Shown here piece after piece: positions 43,710-52,293 of a DNA stretch of 64,000 bases. The stretch comes from Roseovarius litorisediminis. Lineage in GTDB: Bacteria; Pseudomonadota; Alphaproteobacteria; Rhodobacterales; Rhodobacteraceae. The translations under genes were made by a program, and so were the position numbers. How positions within the stretch are numbered: position 1 is the stretch's first letter; each line of letters opens with the position of its first letter. The stretch covers positions 186,001 to 250,000 of the forward strand of contig NZ_FWFL01000003.1 in the NCBI RefSeq assembly GCF_900172295.1. The letters run 5' to 3'. The notes beneath the pieces were generated by a model that saw nothing but the letters and a program-made list of their open reading frames with translations, was not told the origin of the DNA and ran no database searches.

Positions 43710-44486
43710 ATGACTCGCAAGATTATTCTTGTCGTTGATGATAACCAAAAAATCAGAACCCTCCTGCGCAATGTTCTGGAGGGCGAGGGGATTGGCGTGT
43801 GCGAGGCTGCGAATGCCGAGGAGGCATTGGCGCAACTCAAAGAATCAGCGCCTGACCTTGTTACGTTGGACATCAATCTTGGCGCTGACAATGGTCTTGA
43901 ACTGGCGCGCGCGATCCGCGTTATTTCGCAGGTGCCAATCATCATGGTGAGTGGAAAAGACGACGTGATTGACCGCGTTGTCGGCCTGGAAATCGGCGCT
44001 GACGATTACATCACCAAACCCTTTCACGCCCGCGAAGTGGTGGCCCGAGTGCGCAGCGTGCTGCGCAGAAGCGGCAATCCCGCCCAGCCGGATGAATCCG
44101 CAGTCGTGTCACCTGACGTGGCACAGAGCGAGACCGGCAATACCTACTGTTTTGACGGGATCACCGCCTTGCCCGACCGCCTTGAAGTGCTGGACAGGGA
44201 TGGTGCCGACTGTGGGCTGACGACGGGTGATTTCAAGCTGCTTACGGTGTTTCTGGAGCGGCCCAAACGCGTCTTGTCACGCGATCAGTTGATGGATCTG
44301 ACCGGCGGAATCGAATGGAGCCCCCTTGACCGCACCATCGACAATCAGGTTGCGCGATTGCGCAAAAAGATCGAACGCGATCCGTCAGATCCAAAACTGA
44401 TCAAAACCGTGCGCGGCATCGGTTATACTTTTGTTGGCGATGTCAAGATTTCTCAATCCTCGGAGGGCGGGAGCAAAAGCGCCTGA
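43710..44486 (+). CDS. OmpR/PhoB-family response regulator
   Basis: A 258-residue two-domain regulator. The receiver domain (residues 1-120) has VVDDN, the phospho-acceptor in TLDINLG (~52) and the conserved lysine in TKPFH. The C-terminal winged helix (~150-245) has DRTIDNQVARLRKKIE and VRGIGYTF. It is divergent from the FixK-like gene and converges with the hybrid kinase, overlapping it by 34 bases at the 3' ends. The kinase is its likely partner by proximity. Confidence 0.9.
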   Translation: MTRKIILVVDDNQKIRTLLRNVLEGEGIGVCEAANAEEALAQLKESAPDLVTLDINLGADNGLELARAIRVISQVPIIMVSGKDDVIDRVVGLEIGADDYITKPFHAREVVARVRSVLRRSGNPAQPDESAVVSPDVAQSETGNTYCFDGITALPDRLEVLDRDGADCGLTTGDFKLLTVFLERPKRVLSRDQLMDLTGGIEWSPLDRTIDNQVARLRKKIERDPSDPKLIKTVRGIGYTFVGDVKISQSSEGGSKSA

Positions 44487-46039
44487 AGCCGTTGCGCCAG
44501 ATCCGCGTGATGATAGGGCTTGTGCAGGATGTCCCAGCTTTGTGCGTGAGGCATTTTCCCGGTGACAACATCGCTTGCATATCCTGATGTCAGCAAGACC
44601 TTTATCGAGGGAAATTCGGCTTGGACCTTTGCGGCCAGCTCGTAGCCGCTCAGGGTGCCGGGCATGACGAGGTCGGAAAACAAAATTTCCACATGCAGGC
44701 CCGCTTTTAGCATCTCATAGGCCGCATCCCCGGTCTCGGCCTCTGCGCTCTGGTAGCCAAGCTTGCAGATGCGATCGACCGCAAGCTGCCGCACTTTCGG
44801 GTTATCCTCGACAATAAGAACGGTTTCCCCATGTCCGCATGGAATGTCTTCGCCCAGCATTTGATCGGGCTTGGGGTTCCCAGAGTGGGCGCTGTTTATA
44901 ACCGCCGGAAAATAAAGGCCAAAACTTGTGCCATGACCCAGCTCGCTATAGAGGGTGATGTGGCCGCCGGACTGGCGCACAAAGCCATAAACCATGGAAA
45001 GGCCAAGCCCCGTGCCTCCGCTGTTCGATCTTGTCGTGAAAAAGGGCTCGAATGCGCGACGCTGTGCTTCGGGGGACATTCCTTTGCCATCATCGCTGAC
45101 CGACAGGCGGACATATTCGCCAGAGGTGATATCGGTTTCCTGCGCCATGTAACTGTCATCGATCGTGACGTTGGAGAGGGAAATCAGCAGCTCGCCCTTT
45201 TTGCCCATGGCGTCTCGCGCATTTAGCGCCAGGTTGATCAGCGCCGATTGCAATTCGACCGGATCGACCATGACAGGTTTCAAATCCGTCGCGAAATCCG
45301 TTCTTATTCTATAGGCTGCGCCAAGGGTTCTCTTGAGGATATTCAAGGCAGCCTTGCAAAGGTCACGAAGGTCGGATTCCACTGGTTTGAGGTTACTTCT
45401 GCGCGCAAACACCATCAGCCTTGACGTCAGATCTGCCCCAAGTTCGGCGGCATCCAGAGCATCGCGGATCAGTGGCATCTGTTTGTCAGTCGCCTCCCGC
45501 ATCTCCAGTAATTCCAGATTTCCGATCACAACCGTCAGCAGGTTGTTGAAATCATGGGCGATTCCTCCGGTCATCTGACCGATGGCATCCAGCCGCTGCG
45601 ACCGGGAAAGGGCCGCCTGGGTCGCGTGTCGATGGGTCAGGTCGTGCAGAATGCTGACGAACATTGGTTCGCCCGCCGCCGTTGTTTCGCCAACAGAAAT
45701 GTGCAGTGGGAAAGCACTTCCGTCCTTGCGTTGGCCGTCGATATCGCGCCCGGTGCCGATGATATTATTCTCGCCGGTTTGCGCGTAGTGCGACATGGAC
45801 GCGTCGTGGTGTTCGGCAAACACTTTGGGCATCAGTATGTTTACGCTTTGCCCGATCATCTCGGATATCTCGAATCCAAACATCTGCCCGGCCGCCGGAT
45901 TGGTTCGCAGGATCAGGCCGCGCGCGTCCGATATGATCATCGCGTCAACGGCGGCATCCATGATTGCATTCAGCAATGCACTGTCCTGAGCGGTATTTTT
46001 CACATTCTGTCCCGTCTTGTTTTCCAAAAATGCCAACAT
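44453..46039 (-). CDS. FixL-like hybrid sensor histidine kinase
   Basis: A 528-residue cytoplasmic kinase. The PAS domain (~20-135) resembles heme-binding FixL: NILMPKVFAEHHD carries a histidine (H78) at the FixL heme-ligand position, and IIGTGR keeps the regulatory arginine (R98). The phosphorylated histidine is H162 in GGIAHDFNN, the ATPase has GGTGLGLSMVYG, and a receiver domain (~410-525) has the aspartate in LFSDLVMPG. It probably senses oxygen. Two FNR-like sites lie within 40 bases upstream. It has no membrane segment. Confidence 0.88.
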   Translation of the reverse strand: MLAFLENKTGQNVKNTAQDSALLNAIMDAAVDAMIISDARGLILRTNPAAGQMFGFEISEMIGQSVNILMPKVFAEHHDASMSHYAQTGENNIIGTGRDIDGQRKDGSAFPLHISVGETTAAGEPMFVSILHDLTHRHATQAALSRSQRLDAIGQMTGGIAHDFNNLLTVVIGNLELLEMREATDKQMPLIRDALDAAELGADLTSRLMVFARRSNLKPVESDLRDLCKAALNILKRTLGAAYRIRTDFATDLKPVMVDPVELQSALINLALNARDAMGKKGELLISLSNVTIDDSYMAQETDITSGEYVRLSVSDDGKGMSPEAQRRAFEPFFTTRSNSGGTGLGLSMVYGFVRQSGGHITLYSELGHGTSFGLYFPAVINSAHSGNPKPDQMLGEDIPCGHGETVLIVEDNPKVRQLAVDRICKLGYQSAEAETGDAAYEMLKAGLHVEILFSDLVMPGTLSGYELAAKVQAEFPSIKVLLTSGYASDVVTGKMPHAQSWDILHKPYHHADLAQRLQALLLPPSED

Positions 46040-46047
46040 CTCAAGGC

Positions 46048-46061
46048 TCGACGCAAGTCAC
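46048..46061. promoter_or_regulatory. FNR-like half-conserved box
   Basis: TCGAC-GCAA-GTCAC has one mismatch in each half. It lies 9 bases upstream of the hybrid kinase ATG and beside the better box at 46064, so it may fine-tune or block transcription of the kinase gene. Confidence 0.35.
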
Positions 46062-46063
46062 AA

Positions 46064-46077
46064 TTGATTTTGCTCAA
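46064..46077. promoter_or_regulatory. FNR-type box (divergent)
   Basis: TTGAT-TTTG-CTCAA has one mismatch. For the plus-strand gene at 46134, a -41.5 position gives a start near 46112. The same 14-mer recurs at 48366-48379. Confidence 0.55.
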
Positions 46078-46133
46078 ACACCGGGCGTCAATTTCTGCAA
46101 CAACGAATGCAGGTTCAAATTCTGGAGTGTGAC

Positions 46134-46571
46134 ATGAAACCGATTGTAACTTGGGTAGTTTTGGCAGACGCGCGCAATGCCAGTGTCGTGGTCAATAGCG
46201 GACCGGGCAAAGGGCTTGCCGTCCTGGAGGATAAGGCTTGGAGTGCGGAACCCGCGACCGGGTTTTCGTCCGAGGCAGGAATGGGCCATAGCAGCGCCGG
46301 ACCGGGTGTCAGCGCGGTAGATCAGGGCGACCCGCAGGAACACGCCGATCAGGTTTTTGCAAAACAGATCGCCCGGCATCTTGAGACCGCCCTTGCGAAG
46401 AAAGATTTTGACCGGCTTGTGATCGCGTCAGGCCCGCATATGCTCGGGCTGATGCGAAAGGCGCTCACGCCGTCGTTGAAAAGCGCTGTTGTCGGGGAAA
46501 TTCCCAAGGACCTGTCGGATGTGCCGCTGGACCGGCTGCAAACGCATCTTGACGACATCATCGCCACTTAG
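46134..46571 (+). CDS. Host attachment (baeRF-like) protein
   Basis: A 145-residue protein of the 'host attachment' family, related to the bacterial archaeo-eukaryotic release factor-like superfamily. Motifs are WVVLADARNASVV at the N-terminus, FAKQIARHLE, and RLVIASGPHMLGLMRKAL, ending EIPKDLSDVPLDRL. Its molecular job is unclear and the family name comes from agrobacterial work. ATG 46134 follows GGAG at 46123-46126. It is preceded by an FNR-type box. Confidence 0.8.
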   Translation: MKPIVTWVVLADARNASVVVNSGPGKGLAVLEDKAWSAEPATGFSSEAGMGHSSAGPGVSAVDQGDPQEHADQVFAKQIARHLETALAKKDFDRLVIASGPHMLGLMRKALTPSLKSAVVGEIPKDLSDVPLDRLQTHLDDIIAT

Positions 46572-46588
46572 GTCGGCCCCGAGTAGGG

Positions 46589-47167
46589 TTAACGGGCGCG
46601 CATGCCAAGCTTTCTGGCTTTTGCCAGAAACCGGGTCTGCGCCCGTCTGCTTGGGTCTTCTGCATTGCCGAGGATGCTCCAGCGAACCGGGCGGATGCCG
46701 CAGAACTTCAGGATATTGCGATCAAGGCTGCGCAGGGAATGCGCGAAAAAGAACCAACGATAGGCAAACCCCGGCATGCCCATGGTCACGATCACCCGTG
46801 CCGATTTTCCCTTGAGTGCGGGATGCCATCCGCGCCGGTCCATTTCAAAGGCAAAGCCTTTGCGAAACACCTGTTCGATCCAGGCTTTCAGCAGGGCAGG
46901 GACATCCCCCATCCAGAGCGGGTAAACAAGGACCAGATGCTCGGCTGCCAGGATTGCTGCCTGCGCAGGGGCGCAGAGGGGCGGCAAATCCGAGCCTTCC
47001 CATTGCGCCTGCGAGCGCAGAAAGGGAACATCCTGCTGGGCGATATCAATCACCGTTACCTGGTGGCCCCCGGCCTCGGCGCCGGCGCGATATGCCTGAG
47101 CTATCGCATGGCACAGGTGAGGCTCCGAGGCGTCAGGATGGCCCTGAATGATCAGAATATCGGTCAT
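46589..47167 (-). CDS. Flavodoxin-fold NAD(P)H oxidoreductase
   Basis: A 192-residue protein of the NQO1/KefF-like family that reduces quinones or other acceptors using FMN or FAD and NAD(P)H. Motifs are IIQGHPDASE at the N-terminus, LVLVYPLWMGDVPALLKAW (flavin loop) and GKSARVIVTMGMPG. ATG 47167 was chosen; it sits just beyond the stop codon of the site-2 protease gene upstream on the same strand, so the two are probably cotranscribed. Confidence 0.85.
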   Translation of the reverse strand: MTDILIIQGHPDASEPHLCHAIAQAYRAGAEAGGHQVTVIDIAQQDVPFLRSQAQWEGSDLPPLCAPAQAAILAAEHLVLVYPLWMGDVPALLKAWIEQVFRKGFAFEMDRRGWHPALKGKSARVIVTMGMPGFAYRWFFFAHSLRSLDRNILKFCGIRPVRWSILGNAEDPSRRAQTRFLAKARKLGMRAR

Positions 47168-47171
47168 GACT

Positions 47172-48314
47172 TCAATGGCTCTTTGTTGGATGGGCAAGTA
47201 TTTCCGAAAGGTTGAGGTAGGCGGTCAAATCCGCCAGAGTGATTACCCCAAGCAATGCGTGGTTATCTGTCACCAGAAATTTCCGGCGCCCGGTCTTAGC
47301 GATAAGCGACATCAACTCTTTGATCGACAGGTCAGATTGCACTTTGGCGGCGCTCTCCAGATTGGTAAAAACATCGTCTACGCGGGTACTGGCCCAGTTT
47401 TCCCGGTCGATCCCGCCAAGAACCGTCGTGTCAATGTACCCAAGCAGGACGCGATCCTCGACCACCGGAACAAAGCTGATGCGGTGTTTCAACATGATCA
47501 GGTCGACCATGTCGTTCAGTGTCATTTCCGGTCTGACAACAACGGGATCGGTAGTCATCAAGGCCTTAACGGTTTTGCCGTCAAAAGCGGTGTGCATCAA
47601 TTGCGTCTGATAGCTTGCTCTTGCGGCAAAAAGCACGAAACCGCCAATCAGAATATACCAAAGCCCGGTAACCGCCGCGCCCTGAAACAGCGCGATCAGG
47701 CCCAATGCCATCAAAGCATAGGCAAAAACCGCGCCTGATTTTGCCGCCGTTTCGGTGGCGCGCAGCAAGTCGCCACTTCGATGCCAAAGATAGGCGCGCA
47801 AGACACGCCCGCCATCAAGCGGAAAGGCCGGGACAAGGTTGAACAGCGCAAGCACCAGATTGATCAGCGAAAGGTAAGACAGCACCTCGATAATCGGCGC
47901 AGGTAGCGACGCCATGGCGACAACCCTGGCGAATACCCAGAATCCAAAAGCCAGCGCCAGACTCATCACCGGACCGGCCAGGGCCACCTGAAATTCCACC
48001 GCTGCGGTTTGCGGCTCGGCTTCAAGCTCTGCCACGCCGCCAAACAGGAACAGGGTAATGCTTTTGATCTGCACGCCATAGCTTCGGGCCACGACCGAAT
48101 GGGCCAACTCGTGCAATAGAAGTGAGCCGAAAAAACACAGCATCGCCGCGATCGCCATGACCAGATAGACATCGCTAGTCTGCCCTGGAAGGGCCGCAGG
48201 AAAATACTGCCGTGACAGGCTCCAGGTGATCAGCGCGGCAATCAAAAGCCAGCTTGGATCAACCTTGATCTCAAACTTGTTCAGTGTGCATATCCTGACG
48301 GCGTTTGTGAACAT
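47172..48314 (-). CDS. Site-2 protease (M50) with CBS domains
   Basis: A 380-residue inner-membrane metalloprotease. The zinc motif HELAH lies in the first third, the second motif is NLVPAFPLDGGR, and about six membrane helices precede two cytoplasmic CBS domains (~residues 245-370) that may bind adenine nucleotides. I chose ATG 48314 because AGGGG precedes it and the FNR box at 48366 would start transcription near 48331, downstream of the alternative ATG 48335. The substrate is unknown. Confidence 0.88.
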   Translation of the reverse strand: MFTNAVRICTLNKFEIKVDPSWLLIAALITWSLSRQYFPAALPGQTSDVYLVMAIAAMLCFFGSLLLHELAHSVVARSYGVQIKSITLFLFGGVAELEAEPQTAAVEFQVALAGPVMSLALAFGFWVFARVVAMASLPAPIIEVLSYLSLINLVLALFNLVPAFPLDGGRVLRAYLWHRSGDLLRATETAAKSGAVFAYALMALGLIALFQGAAVTGLWYILIGGFVLFAARASYQTQLMHTAFDGKTVKALMTTDPVVVRPEMTLNDMVDLIMLKHRISFVPVVEDRVLLGYIDTTVLGGIDRENWASTRVDDVFTNLESAAKVQSDLSIKELMSLIAKTGRRKFLVTDNHALLGVITLADLTAYLNLSEILAHPTKSH

Positions 48315-48365
48315 GGCCACCCCTGATCCCTTCATCCCAGTTTAGCGGGTGAACGCGCCAAAATT

Positions 48366-48379
48366 TTGATTTTGCTCAA
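48366..48379 (-). promoter_or_regulatory. FNR-type box (site-2 protease)
   Basis: TTGAT-TTTG-CTCAA has one mismatch. It lies 52 bases before ATG 48314, with TAAACT at the -10 position on the minus strand. Confidence 0.6.
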
Positions 48380-48421
48380 GCGGCAAAGCTTTTGTTTTGA
48401 CGGCAGGGGGCGGGTATGTGC

Positions 48422-49186
48422 CTAGCGGCGCTTCGGGCTGGGCGGGATTTGCGTGCTATGCTCAAGCTGATCGCCCGAGGCCGCTGCTCCGAACACAAAC
48501 AGAGGACAGCGCGCGACCTCGAGCACCTGGCGCAGCTGATCCGGGGTGCGGACCGGCCCGTGCGCGAGGTCAAGCAGGACCGCCTGCACATTCAGGCGGG
48601 CAAGGGCCGCCAGTGCGCCGCCGAGGTCGGCAAATGCATGTGACTGGGGCGGGCCATCGGATTGCTCACCGACCGAGAACACCAGGTGGTCGGTTGCCAG
48701 GGCCCTGGCCAGCTGATCGGAAAACGCCTCAAGCGCGTCATCCGCCACCGGCGCGGCCCTGAGCGAAATGATCTTGCCCCGCATCGGATGCACGCTTCGG
48801 TGCCCGACCACGACGATGTCCCACCCGGCAGAGGCCGTCAGGGATTGCTGCACAAGCTCGCCGATAGAGTGCTCAAAGCTCCAGGCGGCACCGGCAAGCC
48901 CGGCAACCTCTGCCAGAGAGCGCTGAAAGGCCTTTGCATCGGCTTCAAGGACGGTGCGAAGCTGTGCCGGGTTTGGGGCGAACACGAGCGTGCCGCTGGC
49001 CGAGACAACCCGCTGATTTGGAATCTGACAGATGTTCAGCATGTCCCGGTCTTCGATCAACAGCCCGCCAAAGGCGACATTCCCCCCCTCCGCCAGTCGA
49101 CCGATGATCTTGAGAGCAGCAGTTGCATCGGCAAAAGACCCGGCGCCGATCAGGATGCGGGTTTCGGCGTGCGGCGGGGCGGTCAT
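48422..49186 (-). CDS. Usp-like protein of unknown function
   Basis: A 254-residue soluble protein. The pattern ILIGAGSFADATAALKIIG...GGLLIEDRD and WSFEHSIGELVQQSLTASAGWDIVVVGHRS resembles the alpha/beta layout of universal stress proteins, but the usual GxGxxG(S/T) nucleotide loop is absent. Residues ~160-254 form a second, weaker alpha/beta unit. It overlaps the Lon-like protease gene by 4 bases, so both are translated together. It may be a regulator or adaptor; this is inference. Confidence 0.65.
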   Translation of the reverse strand: MTAPPHAETRILIGAGSFADATAALKIIGRLAEGGNVAFGGLLIEDRDMLNICQIPNQRVVSASGTLVFAPNPAQLRTVLEADAKAFQRSLAEVAGLAGAAWSFEHSIGELVQQSLTASAGWDIVVVGHRSVHPMRGKIISLRAAPVADDALEAFSDQLARALATDHLVFSVGEQSDGPPQSHAFADLGGALAALARLNVQAVLLDLAHGPVRTPDQLRQVLEVARCPLFVFGAAASGDQLEHSTQIPPSPKRR

Positions 49187-51648
49187 GTCATGTCCTCCGG
49201 CTTTGGCGGGGCCAGGTCATTCTTGGCAAAGCGCCGACGGTTTTCGGCAAATGCTCTTAACTGCGCCTCCACGAGCGCATTGATGCTGCCCTCGGGGAAC
49301 GCGCCGTTGCGTTTGCGTTTTCCGGCCTCGCGCCCGGTCAGGGCCTCGATGCCCTCGTCGATGGTCTTGATTGCAATGACCCTGAATTTGCCGGCCCTTG
49401 CCGCCTCGACGATATCGTGGCGCAGCATCAGATGCTCGACATTCGCGGCCGGGATCAGAACGCCCTGTTCGCCGGTCAGCCGCCGCGCCTTGCAGGTGTC
49501 AAAGAAGCCTTCGATCTTTTCATTGACCCCGCCGATGGCCTGCACCTCGCCGTTCTGGTTGACCGATCCGGTGACCGCCAATCCTTGCCGGATCGGTACG
49601 CCGGACAGGGCAGAGAGAAGCGCATAAAGCTCGGCAGACGAGGCGCTGTCGCCATCGACGCCGCCATAGCTTTGTTCAAACACCAGACTGGCATGCAAGG
49701 ACATCGGCACGTCGCGCGCATAGCGAGAGGACAGAAAACCGCCAAGGATCAGCACGCCCTTTGAATGCAGCGGACCACCAAGTTCGACCTCGCGCTCGAT
49801 GTCGATCACCTTGCCGGCGCCCATCCTGACACGCGCCGTGATACGCGAGGGGCGGCCAAAGTAATGCTGGCCGGTGCCGACGACCGAGAGGCCGTTGACC
49901 TGGCCGACCACCGATCCAGCGGTGTCGATCAGAATGGTCTTGCGCGTGACGGCCTCTTGCAGGCGTTCCTGAATGCGCGATGCGCGTCTGTCGGCCTGCG
50001 TGATGGCCTCTGCGATATCTGCGTCGGTGATCAAGTCCTTGCCCGCTTGCCCGGCATAGTGATCCGCCTCGCGCATCACGTCCTTCAGCGCGCCAAGTTG
50101 CAGCGTGAATTTCTTGCTGTCATCGGCCAGCCGCACCGCCTGATCCAGTAGCGCCGCAACCGCCGCCGCGCTCATCGGGTGCAGGTTTTCCTGCTGGGCA
50201 TAGCCCGCGACGACCCGCGCCATAAGGCTGGTATTCTTGGCCGTTCTGGGAAGGTCATCCTCAAAATCGGCCTGTAGTTTGAACAGCTCATTGAATTCCG
50301 GATCAAGTAGGCAAAGCAGCATGTGCAGGCGCCGGTCGCCGATCAGAACCACGCGCAGGTTGAGCGGGATCGGATCCGGCTCAAGTGAGACCGTCGACAC
50401 AAGGCCAAGCCGGTCACCGAGCGAGGTGATGGAAATCGACTGGCTTTGCAGGCTGCGCTTGAGCGCCTCCCAGGCGTAGGGCTCGGACAAGAGGCGCACG
50501 GCGTCAAGCACGAGAAAGCCGCCATTCGCCCGATGAAGCGCGCCGGGCTTGATCAGGGTGAAATTGGTCACCAGCGTGCCCATTTCCGAAATATGCTCGA
50601 TCCGGCCGGTCAGGTGATGCAGGGTTGGCAAGTCTTCGCTGACAACCGGCGCGGCGACGTCCTTGGAGACCTCATGCGACACCATAATGTTCACGGCGTA
50701 TCTGTCAAACTGTGGCTCAAGGTGGAATTTCCGGATCACTTCGGGGAAAGGGCCGTTGTTCGTCCCTTCCTTTGAGACAAGAAACAACTCGGCGTTCGAG
50801 ATCATGTCCTGACGGACTTTCTCCAGGTAAATGCCGACCTCGGCAACTTTCTTGAACTGGTCCGCGACCTCCTTGACCCGAAGCGACACGACGCGCTCTG
50901 CCAGCCCGGCGTGCAACTCTTCGATCCGCTGGCGGTATTCCTTTTCAAGTTGCGGCCCATGGCGAAGCACCTTGGCGAGCTGATCTTGCAGCCGTTCCAC
51001 CTTGGCGTCGATTTCTCTGCGTTTCTCGGGGGCAAGCGCCTCGTAAACCTCGGGCTTGATCGGTTTGCCATCAATGATTGCGGCCAGCATGAACCCCATC
51101 GGCGTGCGCAAGAGCGCGACACCCTCTTTCGCGGCACGCTCGGCAAATTCGGCGATCGGCTCTTCGTGTCTTTGACCGAATTCCTCTTCGGTGGCGCGGC
51201 GTTGGGTCTGATATTCCTCTGACTCGAACAGAGCCGGAATCTCGTTGGCCAGATCATCGACCAGATCCTGCATGGCGGATCTCAAAAGAGACGCAGAGCC
51301 CGCCGCAAGCTGCATGGCGTTGGGTTTGTGTGGCGCATCGAAATTGTTGACATACACCCAATCCGAGGGGGCCGGGCGGTCAGCGGCCTGTTCGGAAATC
51401 AACTTGGACACGGTTTCGTGACGTCCCATGCCCATGCGCCCAAGAACGTAGATGTTGAAGTCCTTGTGGGTGATGCTGGCCGCAAGGTTGATGGCGTCGA
51501 TTGCGCGGTCCTGCCCGATCATGGTGTGGGTCGAGCGAAGGTCGGCGGTGGTTTCAAACCCAAGGTCCGCCGGGTCGCATTCCATGCGCAGCACCTTGGG
51601 CGCCAGCCCTGTCGGGAGCGATTCTGCCTTGGATTTCTTTTTTGTCAT
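49183..51648 (-). CDS. Lon-like AAA ATPase/protease
   Basis: An 821-residue protein of the Lon-related family (LonB/YcbZ type). The N-terminal ATPase region has a variant P-loop LGRMGMGRHETV, then a coiled-coil insertion (~170-290) and the second ATPase half with GALHRANGGFLVLDAVRLL. The C-terminal protease domain has the catalytic serine in GDSASSAELYA and lysine in NEKIEGFF. It degrades or unfolds proteins in the cytoplasm. I chose ATG 51648 (MTKKKSKAES), 8 bases after GAGG; the open frame upstream is not protein-like. Confidence 0.88.
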   Translation of the reverse strand: MTKKKSKAESLPTGLAPKVLRMECDPADLGFETTADLRSTHTMIGQDRAIDAINLAASITHKDFNIYVLGRMGMGRHETVSKLISEQAADRPAPSDWVYVNNFDAPHKPNAMQLAAGSASLLRSAMQDLVDDLANEIPALFESEEYQTQRRATEEEFGQRHEEPIAEFAERAAKEGVALLRTPMGFMLAAIIDGKPIKPEVYEALAPEKRREIDAKVERLQDQLAKVLRHGPQLEKEYRQRIEELHAGLAERVVSLRVKEVADQFKKVAEVGIYLEKVRQDMISNAELFLVSKEGTNNGPFPEVIRKFHLEPQFDRYAVNIMVSHEVSKDVAAPVVSEDLPTLHHLTGRIEHISEMGTLVTNFTLIKPGALHRANGGFLVLDAVRLLSEPYAWEALKRSLQSQSISITSLGDRLGLVSTVSLEPDPIPLNLRVVLIGDRRLHMLLCLLDPEFNELFKLQADFEDDLPRTAKNTSLMARVVAGYAQQENLHPMSAAAVAALLDQAVRLADDSKKFTLQLGALKDVMREADHYAGQAGKDLITDADIAEAITQADRRASRIQERLQEAVTRKTILIDTAGSVVGQVNGLSVVGTGQHYFGRPSRITARVRMGAGKVIDIEREVELGGPLHSKGVLILGGFLSSRYARDVPMSLHASLVFEQSYGGVDGDSASSAELYALLSALSGVPIRQGLAVTGSVNQNGEVQAIGGVNEKIEGFFDTCKARRLTGEQGVLIPAANVEHLMLRHDIVEAARAGKFRVIAIKTIDEGIEALTGREAGKRKRNGAFPEGSINALVEAQLRAFAENRRRFAKNDLAPPKPEDMT

Positions 51649-51759
51649 TTTGAGGGCCTCTGATGTCAGGCGTCTTTTGCCCCGGTGAAGGGGTGCGATT
51701 TGAGGGGCTTGCACTCTGCCGCGCGATCTTCTTTGTGGCACGGATTGCGCGTCAGGCCT

Positions 51760-51773
51760 TTGATGTTGATCAA
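51760..51773 (-). promoter_or_regulatory. FNR-type box (Lon-like operon)
   Basis: TTGAT-GTTG-ATCAA is an exact match to the FNR consensus, 112 bases before the Lon-like start codon. Confidence 0.7.
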
Positions 51774-52215
51774 TCAGGTCGGATTGCGATTTTGGCGGTC
51801 TCTCAATCGGTGACCGGCTCTGAGGTCGCGACGACAGAGTCCAGAAAAACGGCATCAGCAAAACGGCCTGCCTTTTGCTGACCGCCAAAACCGTAGATGT
51901 GGCCGTTTGGCCCGGCCACGGCGGCGAACTGGCGACGCGGCATGGGGCTGGACGACCGGGTTTGCCGTGTGTCCGCTGCGGGGTTTTAGGCCGCGACCGT
52001 TGCTAGGGGCGCATGCGTCGATTGAGATTACAGCATCGGGTTTAAAGCGCCTCACCTTGAACGTCGCTAAGGTGATTATTGTCCATCTGTAAGTTTGACG
52101 GTCCGCAGACAAGGATGCGCAGTTTGACGGCTTCTAAAAGGGCGGAACATCAGACGGGCAAAGCTTCACGTGCAGCTGTTTTGCAGCGGCAATACCTCAA
52201 ATAAACAACTCTTAA

Positions 52216-52229
52216 TTGATTGTTATCAA
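52216..52229 (+). promoter_or_regulatory. FNR-type box (exported repeat protein)
   Basis: TTGAT-TGTT-ATCAA is an exact consensus match. A -41.5 position gives a start near 52264, a TACCCT -10-like element at 52251-52256, and a 30-base leader to the ATG at 52294. Confidence 0.7.
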
Positions 52230-52293
52230 TTCAGGGTAGAAATTTTCGCATACCCTAGTCGGTCTTAGAGAATATTTATTGGAGGAACTCGCA

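Larger units (their letters stand above)
51649..52293. other. Intergenic region with two divergent FNR-type boxes
   Basis: No gene is visible. It separates the Lon-like gene (minus) from the repeat-containing exported protein (plus) and holds one perfect FNR palindrome for each direction, at 51760 and 52216. Confidence 0.6.
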
